DNA of 64,000 nt from Podocnemis expansa (taxonomy: Eukaryota; Chordata; Testudines; Podocnemididae). The stretch is from the NCBI GenBank assembly GCA_007922195.1, contig ML682007.1, positions 19,582,998 to 19,646,997 of the forward strand, in the 5' to 3' direction. Positions 34,935 through 44,700 of this stretch are shown here, piece by piece. Numbering within the stretch: position 1 is the first letter of the stretch; every line of letters begins with the position of its first letter. Both the position numbers and the translations under genes were made by a program. The notes under the pieces were generated by a model. The model searched no databases. It was not told where the DNA came from and was given only the letters and a program-made list of their open reading frames with translations.

Positions 34935-35265
34935 GTACTTTCCATATGAAGAGCTCAAAGCACTTCACAAACTTTAGTTAACTAATTCTCATAACAACCC
35001 CATGAGGTAGGGAAGCCCTGCAAATAGTAGCTAGCACCTCTGCTTAGGAATGCAGAAGGTCCTGGGTTCAAGCTCCAGGGGGTTGGATTTGATGTGATGA
35101 TCTCATGAGGCTCATTTTAACCCTATGAGTCTAGTCTAGTCTAAGTACCACTAGTCCCTTGTTACAGGTGGAGAAAATGAGGCATGGAGCAATAAACGAC
35201 TTGAGCAGAATCACAGTCCAGTCACTTGCAGAGCTGCGATTGTGAAACTTCTGACTTCCACTCAC
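34935..35265 (-). repeat. MIR-type SINE split by a younger SINE
   Basis: The left part has CAAAGCACTTCACAAACTTT and CATAACAACCCCATGAGGTA. The right part has TTGTTACAGGTGGAGAAAAT, GAGGCATGGAGC and GAATCACAGTCCAGTCAC. Together they read as the reverse of a MIR-like element, with the SINE at 35018-35140 between them. Confidence 0.65.
35018..35140 (+). mobile_element. tRNA-like SINE with CR1-type tail (turtle Cry-SINE-like)
   Basis: The head AGCACCTCTGCTTAGGAATG leads to GGTCCTGGGTTCAAGCTCC, which contains a box-B-like GGTTCAAGC for RNA polymerase III. The tail is GGGTTGGATTTGATG, GATCTCATGAGGCTC and AACCCTATGAGTC, a CR1 3' end that lets the LINE machinery copy it. A related copy is at 61055-61176. 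Confidence 0.75.
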
Positions 35266-35269
35266 ATAA

Positions 35270-36365
35270 CATAATGTACACATCCTCATTCAGGAGTCAG
35301 TCCAGCTCTCATTCAAATAAATGGAAAGATTTCACATCAACAGATTTAACTTAAAAAGAAATCCACTAAGCACATGCTTTATTTAACTTTCCTAAGGATT
35401 CTTGTATGGATTGCATCAGTCGTGCAAAGCACACTACATACACCAGAACACTAGTTATGTCATTGATGTCCTTCTGGGATAAAAGTTTAAAAAATGTAGA
35501 TATCTGTGTTATAGCCCCTGTCTGATCACTCATGCCAACTGTATACTCTCACATTTAAAAAAATAAAATGTACACGTCTGCGCACAAAATGTTAAATATA
35601 AAACTATGGTCTGGCTTGAAATCAGCTATCTGGGGGAAATTCAGATGTCTGGTTGAAACTTTATAATTAGTTCAGGGCTGGTTTATGTTACAGAGTTTTG
35701 TCATCAAAAGTCAGCTTTTGTCAACAAAATAAAGGAGGTGTATGCACTGAAATGTTTCTCCCACCCCTGTAATTTTCCTGCCATGCCAACATAATAAAAT
35801 CATCTCAACAAGAGGTGTAGGGCTTATGCTGGCATAGACAGGATGAGGCAGTGTCAATGTAAAAGACACTGCTTTCCTTCCTCTAGCTGTCATCCAGAGC
35901 TGTGACAAGAAAACTGGCCAGCTAGAGCCAAGCCACAGGCAGCTGGACTGGGAATGGGGCAAGAAGCTCCAGGTGTCGGGCAGCCAGGCTCCAGCATGGA
36001 GCTGCTAATGGAGCCAAGAGGCCAGGGTCTCAGCTCCCCACACGGCCCCTCTTAGACTGGTGGAAGGGCTCCTGGCGACGACACACACCACCAACCCAAG
36101 GAGTATAATGCGGCCATCAGCCACCAAAATAATTAGTGCTGTGGCTTTCAGTCAACTTAACGTAGGTCGACTTATCTTGGCAGTGTAGACAAGGCCTTGC
36201 TCTTTGTGTTGAAGTAATGGAACAGATGTAGAATACAAAAATCACAAAACACTTGGATTTGGTGCCCACATCTTATGCATCAAATTCCTCCTGAAACCAC
36301 ACTTAATTTGTGAAGCCTTCCAGCATGGCTCTCCTCATTGATAGTTCTTACCCTGTGGTGTCATT
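35270..36365. other. Intergenic DNA with one GTAGACAAGGCC-type fragment
   Basis: No gene is recognised. Near 36135-36205 the words GTCAACTTAACGTAGGTCGA and GCAGTGTAGACAAGGCCTTG mark the end of a high-copy turtle element. Its other end may be the TTTATGTTACAGAGTTTTG block near 35680. Confidence 0.45.
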
Positions 36366-36369
36366 CTGT

Positions 36370-36603
36370 GTATATGACAGTGTTTCCCAACCAGTGTGCC
36401 ATGGCACACAGGTGTGCCGTCAGGCCTAAGCAGGTGTGCCACAAACTTTTTTGAAAAAACTACTCAAGGAGCTCTGGATTGGTTCATTGGCTCATGAATA
36501 TTCATTAGTTCATGTGGAAACTATATGGTGGTGTGGCTCAAATTAATTAAAGGTCACAAGGTGTGCCACAGCAGAGAAAATGTTGGGAACCACTGGTATA
36601 TGA
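36370..36603 (+). mobile_element. Non-autonomous hAT element (218 bp), GTGTGCC family
   Basis: The element at 36378-36595 begins CAGTGTTTCCCAACC and ends TGTTGGGAACCACTG (13 of 15 inverted). It is bounded by a perfect GTATATGA duplication. The interior repeats GGTGTGCCACA and GTGTGCCATGG. No transposase frame. Confidence 0.92.
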
Positions 36604-38885
36604 TATAGTTGGCTGGTAGCAGAGTCCTGGCTGTAGGGCACAGACACCAGGAGCTTAGAAAGCTGAGTCGCTTAGCCACTCAACATGTGACCTGGGGTAA
36701 CAAGGAAACATCCTGATCCCTTCCTTTGTGAAGCACGTTGAAATCTATCCCTGAAAAGTACTACAGAAGTGCCAGCCATTATTGTAAAGAACAGTTTATA
36801 AACTTATTAAAGCACGATTTCTGGGACCAAGCCTTCTTCCACTGACACAAACTGAAGTTTCATCATTGACCACATTTTCTGAGAAGTGCCGTGTTATCTT
36901 TTGGTGGTCTACATAGAAGTAATTAATAATAAGGAAGACCACTACAATTCTTCCTTAACTCTGGGTTTCCCAGTGTTCTTATAATCCTACAATGCTTCTT
37001 ACCTCCACCACAAACAAGAAGTTTCTATTAATACATTTGAAATACAAGCTTAATTCATTCCACCCAAATCAGGACCCATCCCTTACTTGCATAATCAGCT
37101 TACAGTACATAAGGATCATCTGGTGCCATCTGAGCAGTTTGATAGGATTTGGGAGTCTGAGCCCCAATAGTTTGCATGTGTTCCTATTTTGATCAATTGC
37201 AGACCAGCTAATTCGCTTCAAGCACTGCCAAGCACTGGTTTTTCCTCAAGTGACCCTTGTGAATATGTGAACAGTTAGGATGTTCATGAGATTTTGGTCC
37301 AGTGATGAATTATTTCTGAAGAAGCTTTTAGTATAGGCAGCAAAATGTAAGCCAGAAAATTGCGCTTGGAACATGAAACCATCAACTGCGACCAAGAGAA
37401 CACCACAGAAATACATGCAGTGAAATACTGAGTTAGTGGCAACCTTTCAGTCCTCTTCATTCTTCAGTTTGGGTCATTATGTACTCTGCTTATTGTGTAT
37501 ATTCAGAGGCTAGTCATATGGCTATGAACATCACTAAGATCCCTGTGCAAACAATTCTAATGACCATGTGAATTTATATGCCAACAAGGTGCAATCCTCA
37601 GCCCTCAGCAAACTGCCAGTGCAGTCTAAGGTGGTGCTGTAAAGTTTGGGCTCTTGAAAGGACCGATCCTGCCAACATTTTTAGCACTGGGCACTGTGTT
37701 TATTACAATAAATAGGGCCATGGAAGTCAAAGGAATTTCTCACAGCAGTCAGTGCCAGAGTCCCCAATAAATGTATGTGGGATTTCAAAAGTTAGAGTAT
37801 GTAGTTAAACTAGCACAAAATGCTAGTAAAGCTAAATCAGTACAGTCTACATAATATGTGGATGCAATTAACCCAATTTAAATGTGGCTTGTACCAATAG
37901 AGTTTATTCTTGTACAGGAAGAAAAATAACTTCCAATCACTATAGGGCACCTTCATACAGCAGAAATGCATCCACACTAGGAGTTGTACCCAATATAATT
38001 TTTTCTGTAAAAAAAAAAATCACACTGCAGTCAACATAATTATATTGGTACAAACACTGTGCATAGACCAGGGATTTGTAAATAGCTTGCCCTCTCTTTT
38101 TGAATTGACTTGTGTTCTGTTATCTGACCTGAAGCGGACATGACTAATGGATACGTTTATTCCCCCTGCTCTCATCCTTTTTCTGTCTAGCACATAGATT
38201 GAGAGAAGGTGAGGAAAACTGCTCTCTGACCACCTGCTTGAGACCCTCAGGTTCATTTCAGCCAGCTTTTCCAGTGAACTTCATAGAGTAAGCAAAACAG
38301 AGGAAAGCATGACTGGAGAGCCCAGCCATTCACCACCAAACTAACTTGCAGGGTGAGGGGCCAGCACTGTCTCGTGTAACTGCGTGAGATACAAACAGTG
38401 GGCTTTGTCCATCCTGGAGAGCTCTTGTTAACGTGATTGGAGATAATCTGTGTAACGCGCAACTTGACCAAGGCCTAAAGTCATGAAACAGGCCCTAATG
38501 TCAGGTGATTATCACGGAAAGAAATAAGAGCCCCAAGGTGTTGTAAATGCCGCGACTGTGGCAGCTGGGAGCAGGACCTGCAGGGAACAAGTTTCCCCAG
38601 CTTACACTGTTCTGTGCAGATGGTTTGATTTGGGGACAGCGCTCTACCCTCCACCCTGGGCAGGCAGGCCAAGGGACAGGACACTTGCCATGGGGTGGGA
38701 GAACGGCTCACGTCCCCCTGCCCCACCAGTGAGAAGGGTTTTGAGATATCACTGAGGGATTGTTTTGCCCCCTATGATGACAAAAACTCTACTGCTGCCT
38801 GCCACGCTGGGCTTGGCTCTGGCCCTAGGGCAAATGCCGGAGTCTCACAGCTGGGAATGGGGAAGCTGGAAGGGAAAGATGGTCC
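36604..38885. other. Intergenic DNA, one diffuse repeat
   Basis: No gene is recognised. A block near 37880-38075 (CACACTAGGAGTTGTACCCA, then ATAATTATATTGGTACAAAC) resembles the GTCTACACTxGGGTTGTACC turtle repeats. No useful frame elsewhere. Confidence 0.45.
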
Positions 38886-38889
38886 TGCT

Positions 38890-38944
38890 TATAGCAGGGA
38901 GTTGGACTAGATGTCCTCATGAGGTCCCTTCCAAGCCTGTATTT
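38890..38944 (+). repeat. CR1 3'-end fragment
   Basis: GTTGGACTAGATGTCCTCAT, then GAGGTCCCTTCCAAGCCTGT and ATTTCTATAA. This is the classic CR1/SINE tail. It stops where the hAT element begins. Confidence 0.8.
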
Positions 38945-39170
38945 CTATAAGGCAGAGGTCTCAAACTCAAATCACTGCGAGGGCCACATGAGGACTAGTA
39001 CAGAGCTGCATGACAACTAGTACATTAGCCCGGGGGCTGCACCACTGAAACCTTTTAATACAATGATATTGCAAACATTGGTAATGATAGTGTCATTGCG
39101 GGCCGCACGAAACAGCTTTAGGGTGCGGCCCATGGAAAGTTGCTGTGTGTTGGAGACCCCTGCTATAAGG
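38945..39170 (-). mobile_element. Non-autonomous hAT element (210 bp), reverse copy of the 28903 family
   Basis: The element at 38953-39162 begins CAGAGGTCTCAAAC and ends TTGGAGACCCCTG, flanked by CTATAAGG on both sides. It has the same length as the copy at 28903-29112 and lies in the opposite orientation. Confidence 0.9.
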
Positions 39171-39174
39171 TGAG

Positions 39175-39492
39175 CCAGGGCCCAGGGCCGGCTCTACTGT
39201 GAGGCAAGAGACAGACGTGGCTTCAGGTGACAGTTCTTAGGGGCGCCTAGCTCTCCTGAAGATCAGGCTGGCTCCCGCCTCTTCAACTCTTTCCTAGCAG
39301 CTCAGGCACTGTTAGTCAACCTGCAGCTTAAGTCATGTAGGCAGGGTGCACTTTAAATCCCTCTGCAGGCAGATGCTGGAGATTTATGCACTTTAGAAAA
39401 CCATTTTCAACCTCCATGAATGAGATGGGGGGGCACCAAATCAAAATTTGACTTGGGGCGCCACAACCACTTGAGCCGGCTATGTCAGGGCC
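39175..39492. mobile_element. hAT-like element (302 bp), CAGGGCCGGCTC family
   Basis: The element at 39183-39484 begins CAGGGCCGGCTC and ends GAGCCGGCTATG (10 of 12 inverted). Flanks are CCAGGGCC and TCAGGGCC (7 of 8). The flank word overlaps in composition with the terminus, so the exact border may be off by one. It starts only 12 bases after the previous hAT duplication. Confidence 0.75.
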
Positions 39493-39534
39493 CCTCCTAA
39501 GGAAGGGGCAGAGGGGATGCAGTTAGAGCCTTGC

Positions 39535-39990
39535 ACGGATACAAATAAGAGGATCCATATCTGACTTGCATCTGCAAGAAATAGCCTGTGGATATCTGTG
39601 TTGTATCCGTGGATGCGGATACCCACACATTTGCAGGCCTCTAGCTCTGTGCAGGTAAAAGTATGTGGATCCGTATCCGATCTGCATNNNNNNNNNNCTG
39701 ATCTGCATCCACAAGAAATGGCCCGTGGATATCCGTGGATGCGGGTACCCACACAGTGGCAGGGCTCTAGCTCTGTGCAGGTAAAAGCATGTGGAGCCGT
39801 ATCCGATCTGCATCCCCAAGAAACGGTCCGCGGATATCCGTGGATGCGGGTACCCACACAGTGGCAGGGCTCTAGCTCTATGCAGGTAAAAGCATGTGGA
39901 GCCGTATCCGATCTGCATCCCCAAGAAACGGTCCGCGGACATCCGTGTTGTATCCATGGATATAATGCGGCTATGTGGGGATCTGCAGGG
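39535..39990. repeat. Tandem array of 105-bp units
   Basis: GTAAAAGxATGTGGA recurs at 39655, 39781 and 39886. The last spacing is exactly 105. The first (126) contains the N gap. Each unit carries CCGTATCCGATCTGCATCC, GATATCCGTGGATGCGG and CAGGGCTCTAGCTCT. About four units are visible, the outer ones degraded. Similar GGATATCC words are known to me from turtle repeats. Confidence 0.85.
39688..39697. other. Assembly gap of 10 Ns
   Basis: Ten Ns interrupt the 105-bp tandem array, with GATCTGCAT on both sides. The gap is probably a collapsed or mis-joined stretch of the array, so its true length is unknown. Confidence 0.98.
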
Positions 39991-40347
39991 CTCTAGATGC
40001 AGTAGTGAGCTAAGCCCCTGAAAGCTGGAGGAAGCTCTGGGGGGAGACAGTCTTGCCCCCTTGGAGGAGGCTGCTCCCCAGGGTTGCCAGCCCCCCAGGT
40101 GAGTCCAGCACTCTGCTGGAATTAAAATTTCCTCTCTCAGGAAGGACTGTGTCTTTCCCCCACGCAGCCCTCCTCTGTGGGGGCCGCAGGCTGCTCCTGG
40201 AGCCCTGTGGAGCCCGGGGACTCAGGCCCTGCCTCCCCCCAGCCTGAGGGACCAGGGGGCAGGACCCCGGCTCTTCCCGCCCAGCCGGCTCGTGGCCCCG
40301 CCCCGCCCGCCGGCTGCCGGCTCCGGCTGCTGAGCTGGGCTCGCCGC

Positions 40348-40377
40348 ATGCTCGGTGCGCCGCGGCTGCCTGCCTGA
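40348..40377 (+). CDS. Short upstream ORF in the PPARGC1B leader
   Basis: ATG at 40348 opens a 9-codon frame (MLGAPRLPA) that stops with TGA at 40375-40377. The stop is 8 bases before the main ATG and in a different frame. The context before this ATG (GCCGC) lacks A at -3 but has a purine-rich neighbourhood. If the transcript starts upstream of 40348, this uORF could lower or tune initiation at the main start. Whether it lies in the mRNA is not known from sequence alone. Confidence 0.45.
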   Translation: MLGAPRLPA

Positions 40378-40385
40378 GCTGGAAG

Positions 40386-40469
40386 ATGGCGGAGCCGGCG
40401 CCGGACTGCAGCGCGCTGCTGGACGAGGAGCTCTCCTCCTTCGTCTTCAGCTACCTCACTGACAGCCAG
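40386..40469 (+). CDS. PPARGC1B: PPARGC1B (PGC-1beta), first coding exon (partial gene)
   Basis: PGC-1beta is a nuclear transcriptional coactivator. It docks on receptors such as ERRalpha and PPARs and drives mitochondrial and fatty-acid oxidation genes. This exon encodes the first 28 residues. After a short leader, CSALLDEELSSFVFSYLTDS matches the conserved start of PGC-1beta (D-C-x-ALLDEELSSF, then Y-L-x-D-x-Q), the beginning of the acidic activation region. It is not PGC-1alpha, which starts differently. The ATG has A at -3 and G at +4. The exon ends after a Gln codon at CAG/GTACCG, a good phase-0 donor. The leader before D-C looks two residues longer than in mammals, as I recall them. The remaining exons lie beyond the window's right edge. 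The frame stays open past the donor, but that part is repeat DNA. Confidence 0.9.
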
Positions 40470-40497
40470 GTACCGGAGCGGGCAGCCGCGGGGAGCC

Positions 40498-40860
40498 CTG
40501 CAGCCCGTGCACCTGGGAGCATTGCAGCCCGTGCACCTGGGAGCATTGCACCCCGTGCACCCGGAAAGGGGAGCCGCGAGGTACTTTGCACCCCGTGCAC
40601 CGGGGAGCATTGCAGCCCGTGCACCAAGGAGCATTGCAGCCCGTGCATCAGGGAGCATTGCAGTGCGTGCACCAGGGAGCATTGCAGCCCGTGCACCAGG
40701 CAGCATTGCACATGCACCAGGGAGCATTGCACCCCAGACACCGGGGAGCATTGCACATGCACCAGGGAGCATTGCACCCCAAGCACCAGGCAGCATTGCA
40801 CATGCACCAGGGAGCATTGCACCCCAGGCACCAGGGAGCATTGCACCCCAGGCACGGGGC
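40498..40860. repeat. 24/21-bp minisatellite at the start of intron 1
   Basis: About 13 copies of a unit like CCCGTGCACCAGGGAGCATTGCAG. Four early units are 24 bp. From about 40708, 21-bp variants (CATGCACCAGGGAGCATTGCA) alternate with 24-bp ones. Both lengths are multiples of three, which keeps frames open on both strands. One degenerate unit (GTACTTTGCACCCC) sits near 40581. Decayed TGCACC words continue to about 41000. The array starts about 30 bases after the exon-1 splice donor. Confidence 0.93.
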
Positions 40861-41717
40861 AGAGCGGAGCCCCTAGGTGCGGGGAGTCCGGATCCTCCAT
40901 GCACCGTGGCAGGGAGCTCTGGTCCCCATGCACCAGGCCAGTCCGGCAGTGCAGAAACGGCGGGTCCCCTCGTGCACCGGGCAGTCCAGGGCGCACACAT
41001 GCCGGTGCTGCGGGAGCCGGCAGGGCTGGGGCAGCCCTGATCCCTCGGCTGCAGCAGAGAGCGGCTGTGCAGGAAGCGCTGACTCCCGCCATGCAGCCAG
41101 GGGGGGCTCCGGGTGCAGGGACTCGTGATTTCCCTTGCACCAGAGAGGAGGATTTGGGGGGCTCCCCGCTGCTGCTGCAGTCCCGGTGCCGGGGCGAGGC
41201 GCGCGGAGGCTGCAGCCGGCGGGGCACGTGCGAAGCCCCCGCGCAGGGGCCCCGGGGCGGCTGCAGCGCTGCACCCCGCGGGGAGCCCCAGGAGGCTGGA
41301 GGAAAAGTGGCGGCGTCCCAGCACTTTCAGCACCACTTGCACGTGGACTCCTGGGTGCTGCTGCTTCAGACACACGGGTGTGGGTGGGTGTGCGTGTGCA
41401 CGGCGCTGCACAGCCACAGCCCGTCTGTGCAGGGTTATTGCACGTGCCGGGGGGGCTGGCATTGTGTGGGGAGGTGCAATAGTTGGGGAGGGGGGCCCCA
41501 GATGATGGGGGGAGCAGGGAGCCTGCTGGGTGCAGACTTCCAGCCAAAGTTGGCTAACGGAGGGGCTCATCTGCTCACCCCCCAATGGGCTGCTTGCCTT
41601 CTCTCCAGCCAAGCAGCTCAGAGGAGGTGGGGGGCAGAAATGGGGAGCTGGGGGCTGTGTTGCAGGGAGAGCCCATGGCATTTGGGGCGACGTTGCGTGT
41701 GCTGTGGGGGCAGATAA

Positions 41718-44700
41718 GAGGGGCTGTGCGGTGAGTCAGGCGCTGTCTCGTGTGTCTTGCACGCCCGCCGGCTGAGAGCTGTGCGATGGAGTGAGAGCAA
41801 AGGGGTTTGCATGTTCAAATAAGGATCCACTCCTTTTTGGACAGAGCTGGCTATTAAAACCAGATTAAGGCTGCTTGGCAGCGCCCGCATGGTCACGAGA
41901 GTGAGCGCTGGATAGATCAGAGTCTGCATGTTTTTCCCATTTTGGGGGGTGGCAGAGAGGGCCTGAACAATGAACTGTGCCCTGGCTGAAACTGTGACTG
42001 ATCCGGAGCACAGCCACACACTTTGCAGCCAGATTTATGGGCCTGTTGCAAATGTAAATAGTTTTCTGTAGTTACTTAGCTTCCCCCGCCACCCGTCCCC
42101 TTATAACCACAGGTTACAAAACAGCTTTGATTGTGGCTCTGCCACATAAATACCAGCCTTTCTTCTCTCATGGGTGTATTAACTCCAAGAGCTTGGGGGG
42201 GGACGGACTTCTGTTTGGATTCATAACAAATAATAGTTGAAGGTTTAGTAAATCTCATTTGCCCCAGTGCTTGTGCCAGACAGAACTAGGCAGATCTTGC
42301 CACCAGCTAGATTGATGTGGTCTTTGTACCTCCTGAAGCAAAATGCCAGCACTGGAGATTACCAGTTTAGTATGGGGACATGAGCTGTGGGGATGTGTGT
42401 GGCAACTTTCATTATTATTAACTGCCAGCTGCCAGCAGTTTGATTACAGATGAGGGGTCAGAAAGGGTAAGAAGTGGGGTGAGGACGTTTTGTAAGCAGA
42501 GTTTGTATTTTCTGGTTTGGGAGGATTTATTATTGCAAGAAGAGGAAACACTGGAGAATGTGAGATAGATGTTATTCTACACAAAGTATTCCAGGAAGAC
42601 TGCAATCTGTGAAAGTCTTGCTCTCTGTGCAGGCAAAAGTTTATGGGCATGAGACCCGCTGAGGAAATGCATTTTTTCTGCATGGGTAGCATGAAATCAA
42701 TGATTTTTATCTACATGCTGTGCACAGGCTTTGACAGCTGAAGTTTTCACATTTTAAATTCCAGCCCAAAAATGTTATTTGAATGAGGCTGTTCCCCCAG
42801 TTAATGTATACTTGCTGCCAAACCACCCTTTCATGACCATTTCCTGTAAAGTTTGGAACTGTGAAATGGCTTGTGATGAAATAAGAGTTTTTTTCTAATG
42901 ACATATCTTGACATTATATTTGTGGCGTTTGCCTCTCTCTAAAACACGTCCCAGGGATCTCTGCAGACTGTGCAGGGTTCCTCAGAAAGTCTGTGCTCAT
43001 TGTAGGCTGTGGATTGTGCTTTTGCTCATTTCATTTCACTTTCCTCTGCAACAGGTACAAAAGGGTTAAAGTCCCAGCGTGTGATTTGTATTCATTTGTT
43101 TGAGAAGTGATTGAAGTTGTAAGTGTGTATTCTGCTTGTACCTTAACCTCTGATGAAACTGCAGTGAAGGTTCAAGTCACATGCTTTGCTCATAACTATG
43201 AAGGGGAGGCGTTTCCCAGGCTCGCCTCTGACGTTTTTCCCTATTACTACTGCACTAGCCTGTGCTTACAACTGGCTTCCTGAGTTCTCAATGAAGCTGA
43301 AAGGGGCCCTTGCAGAGTCCCCAGTGCTCCAGGAGGCTAAGTTGTGGTGGGCCACGAGCTCGGGAATACTATCCATTATTTCTGGGGGGCGAATCCTGAA
43401 GGACTCCAGCTCCCCCATCAATTCCCCCCCCCCCCCCCACAGCAGTACTGCAGAAATTCACAGCAAGGAGCTCAAAAGCGTTAGGTGATTAGTGGCCAGG
43501 CGCAGCTAAACAGACAGAATCCCTGAGAGGTGCAGTGAAAGTTTACCCCGGTTATTTGCATCCGTCTCTTAATTACACAGAATTGCACTGAGGGTGCCTG
43601 GCAAACTCTATTTACATATCGAAGGCAATGATGACGAGTTGCATGATAACTGCATTGCTCCAGAAGGAGAATAAAGATTTTTCTTATATTTCACTTTTCT
43701 TATCCAAATGGGCTTATTTTGCAGTGGCTTGAAAAGTCTGCTTTGTAGGCCAGTGTAATGCCCACTGTGCTGCTCCTTTTATCATGCAATTGTGACTAAT
43801 TTGTCCAGCGTATCAGGTGTTGGAAGGTGCCTGGTGCAGCAGATAATATTAGCGATAGTAGTCAGAGGTTATGGAATCTTTTCTGATTCTCTGGAAGAAC
43901 CAGGATCAGTCTGACTTTGCCATTTTTGAGTCATTTAAAAATTAGCACAGGAAAATATAACACAGGCTGCTGTCTGCAGATCTTAGAAGATCATATGGAG
44001 TGAAATACCTTGCTTCTGTGCTCCTTAGCTTAATTCATTAAAGGGTGCAAAAGCACTTTGAGGTCCTCTGTTGAAAAGCAGTGTAGCGGGTTAATTATTA
44101 TTAATCATGAAGCAGTTTGTTCTTCTCTAAATCTCTGCATAGCTCAAGCTATTGGTCAGAGCTGAAACCCATGTTCTACTTTTTGCATGCTCCTGGCCTC
44201 GGCCTTGCTCAATAGCTGTTTTTCAAAGATTTTTGTCTCGAGGCCTGGACTAATTAGGTCATGCAGTGGATGACCCTTCTTTGCACCTGTGTCAAACATA
44301 CTTTCTGTGGGACAGCCTGCAGGTATGTTCCAGTGTAGCGTGGGAGTTGGTGAAAGAAGGTGAAGGTCTGGGGCGGAGGGTCTAAGAATAATAACCATGT
44401 TCAAGTCTAGAGGAGCGTTGCCGTTATTACAAACTCTGCATTTATCAAAGAACAGATGGAAACAGCTAAAGCGGAATACAGACATTTTGGTGAGGTGGCC
44501 GCTGCTCAAGAGTTCTGCAGCATCTTGTATCACAGCACTGAATGCGAAAAATCCAGAGTCGAGCTGCTGCCGAATTTGCCATTTTCGGTGATGAGATACT
44601 GATTGCTAGGAGCAGAGGCAGAGAATTCCCACTGGCAGCTTGGCTAGGCATGCTGGAGGCAGGTCCCGTTTTATAACCTCTGTGCAGATCAGCCCATTTT

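Larger units (their letters stand above)
40150..41500. promoter_or_regulatory. CpG island covering promoter, exon 1 and start of intron 1
   Basis: A sharp rise in G+C and CpG against the AT-richer flanks, centred on the PPARGC1B start codon. The tract GGCCCCGCCCCGCCCGCCGG at 40294-40313 gives overlapping Sp1/KLF-type GC boxes about 75-90 bp before the ATG. No TATA box is seen, as expected for a CpG-island promoter. The exact transcription start cannot be placed by eye. Confidence 0.85.

Noticed and set aside
39480..39996. Frames of 125 to 144 codons with repeated CGYPHPRI or MRVPTQWQ words
   Set aside because: They are translations of the 105-bp tandem array. Two of them run through the N gap.
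40586..40876. Repeat-peptide frames of 96 to 177 codons in the minisatellite
   Set aside because: All are frames of the same tandem repeat and carry no independent evidence of coding.
40137..41681. 514-codon minus-strand open frame over the CpG island
   Set aside because: It is the mirror of a GC-rich minisatellite with units divisible by three. The protein is a low-complexity AMLPGAWG-type repeat, and there are no splice or domain signals.
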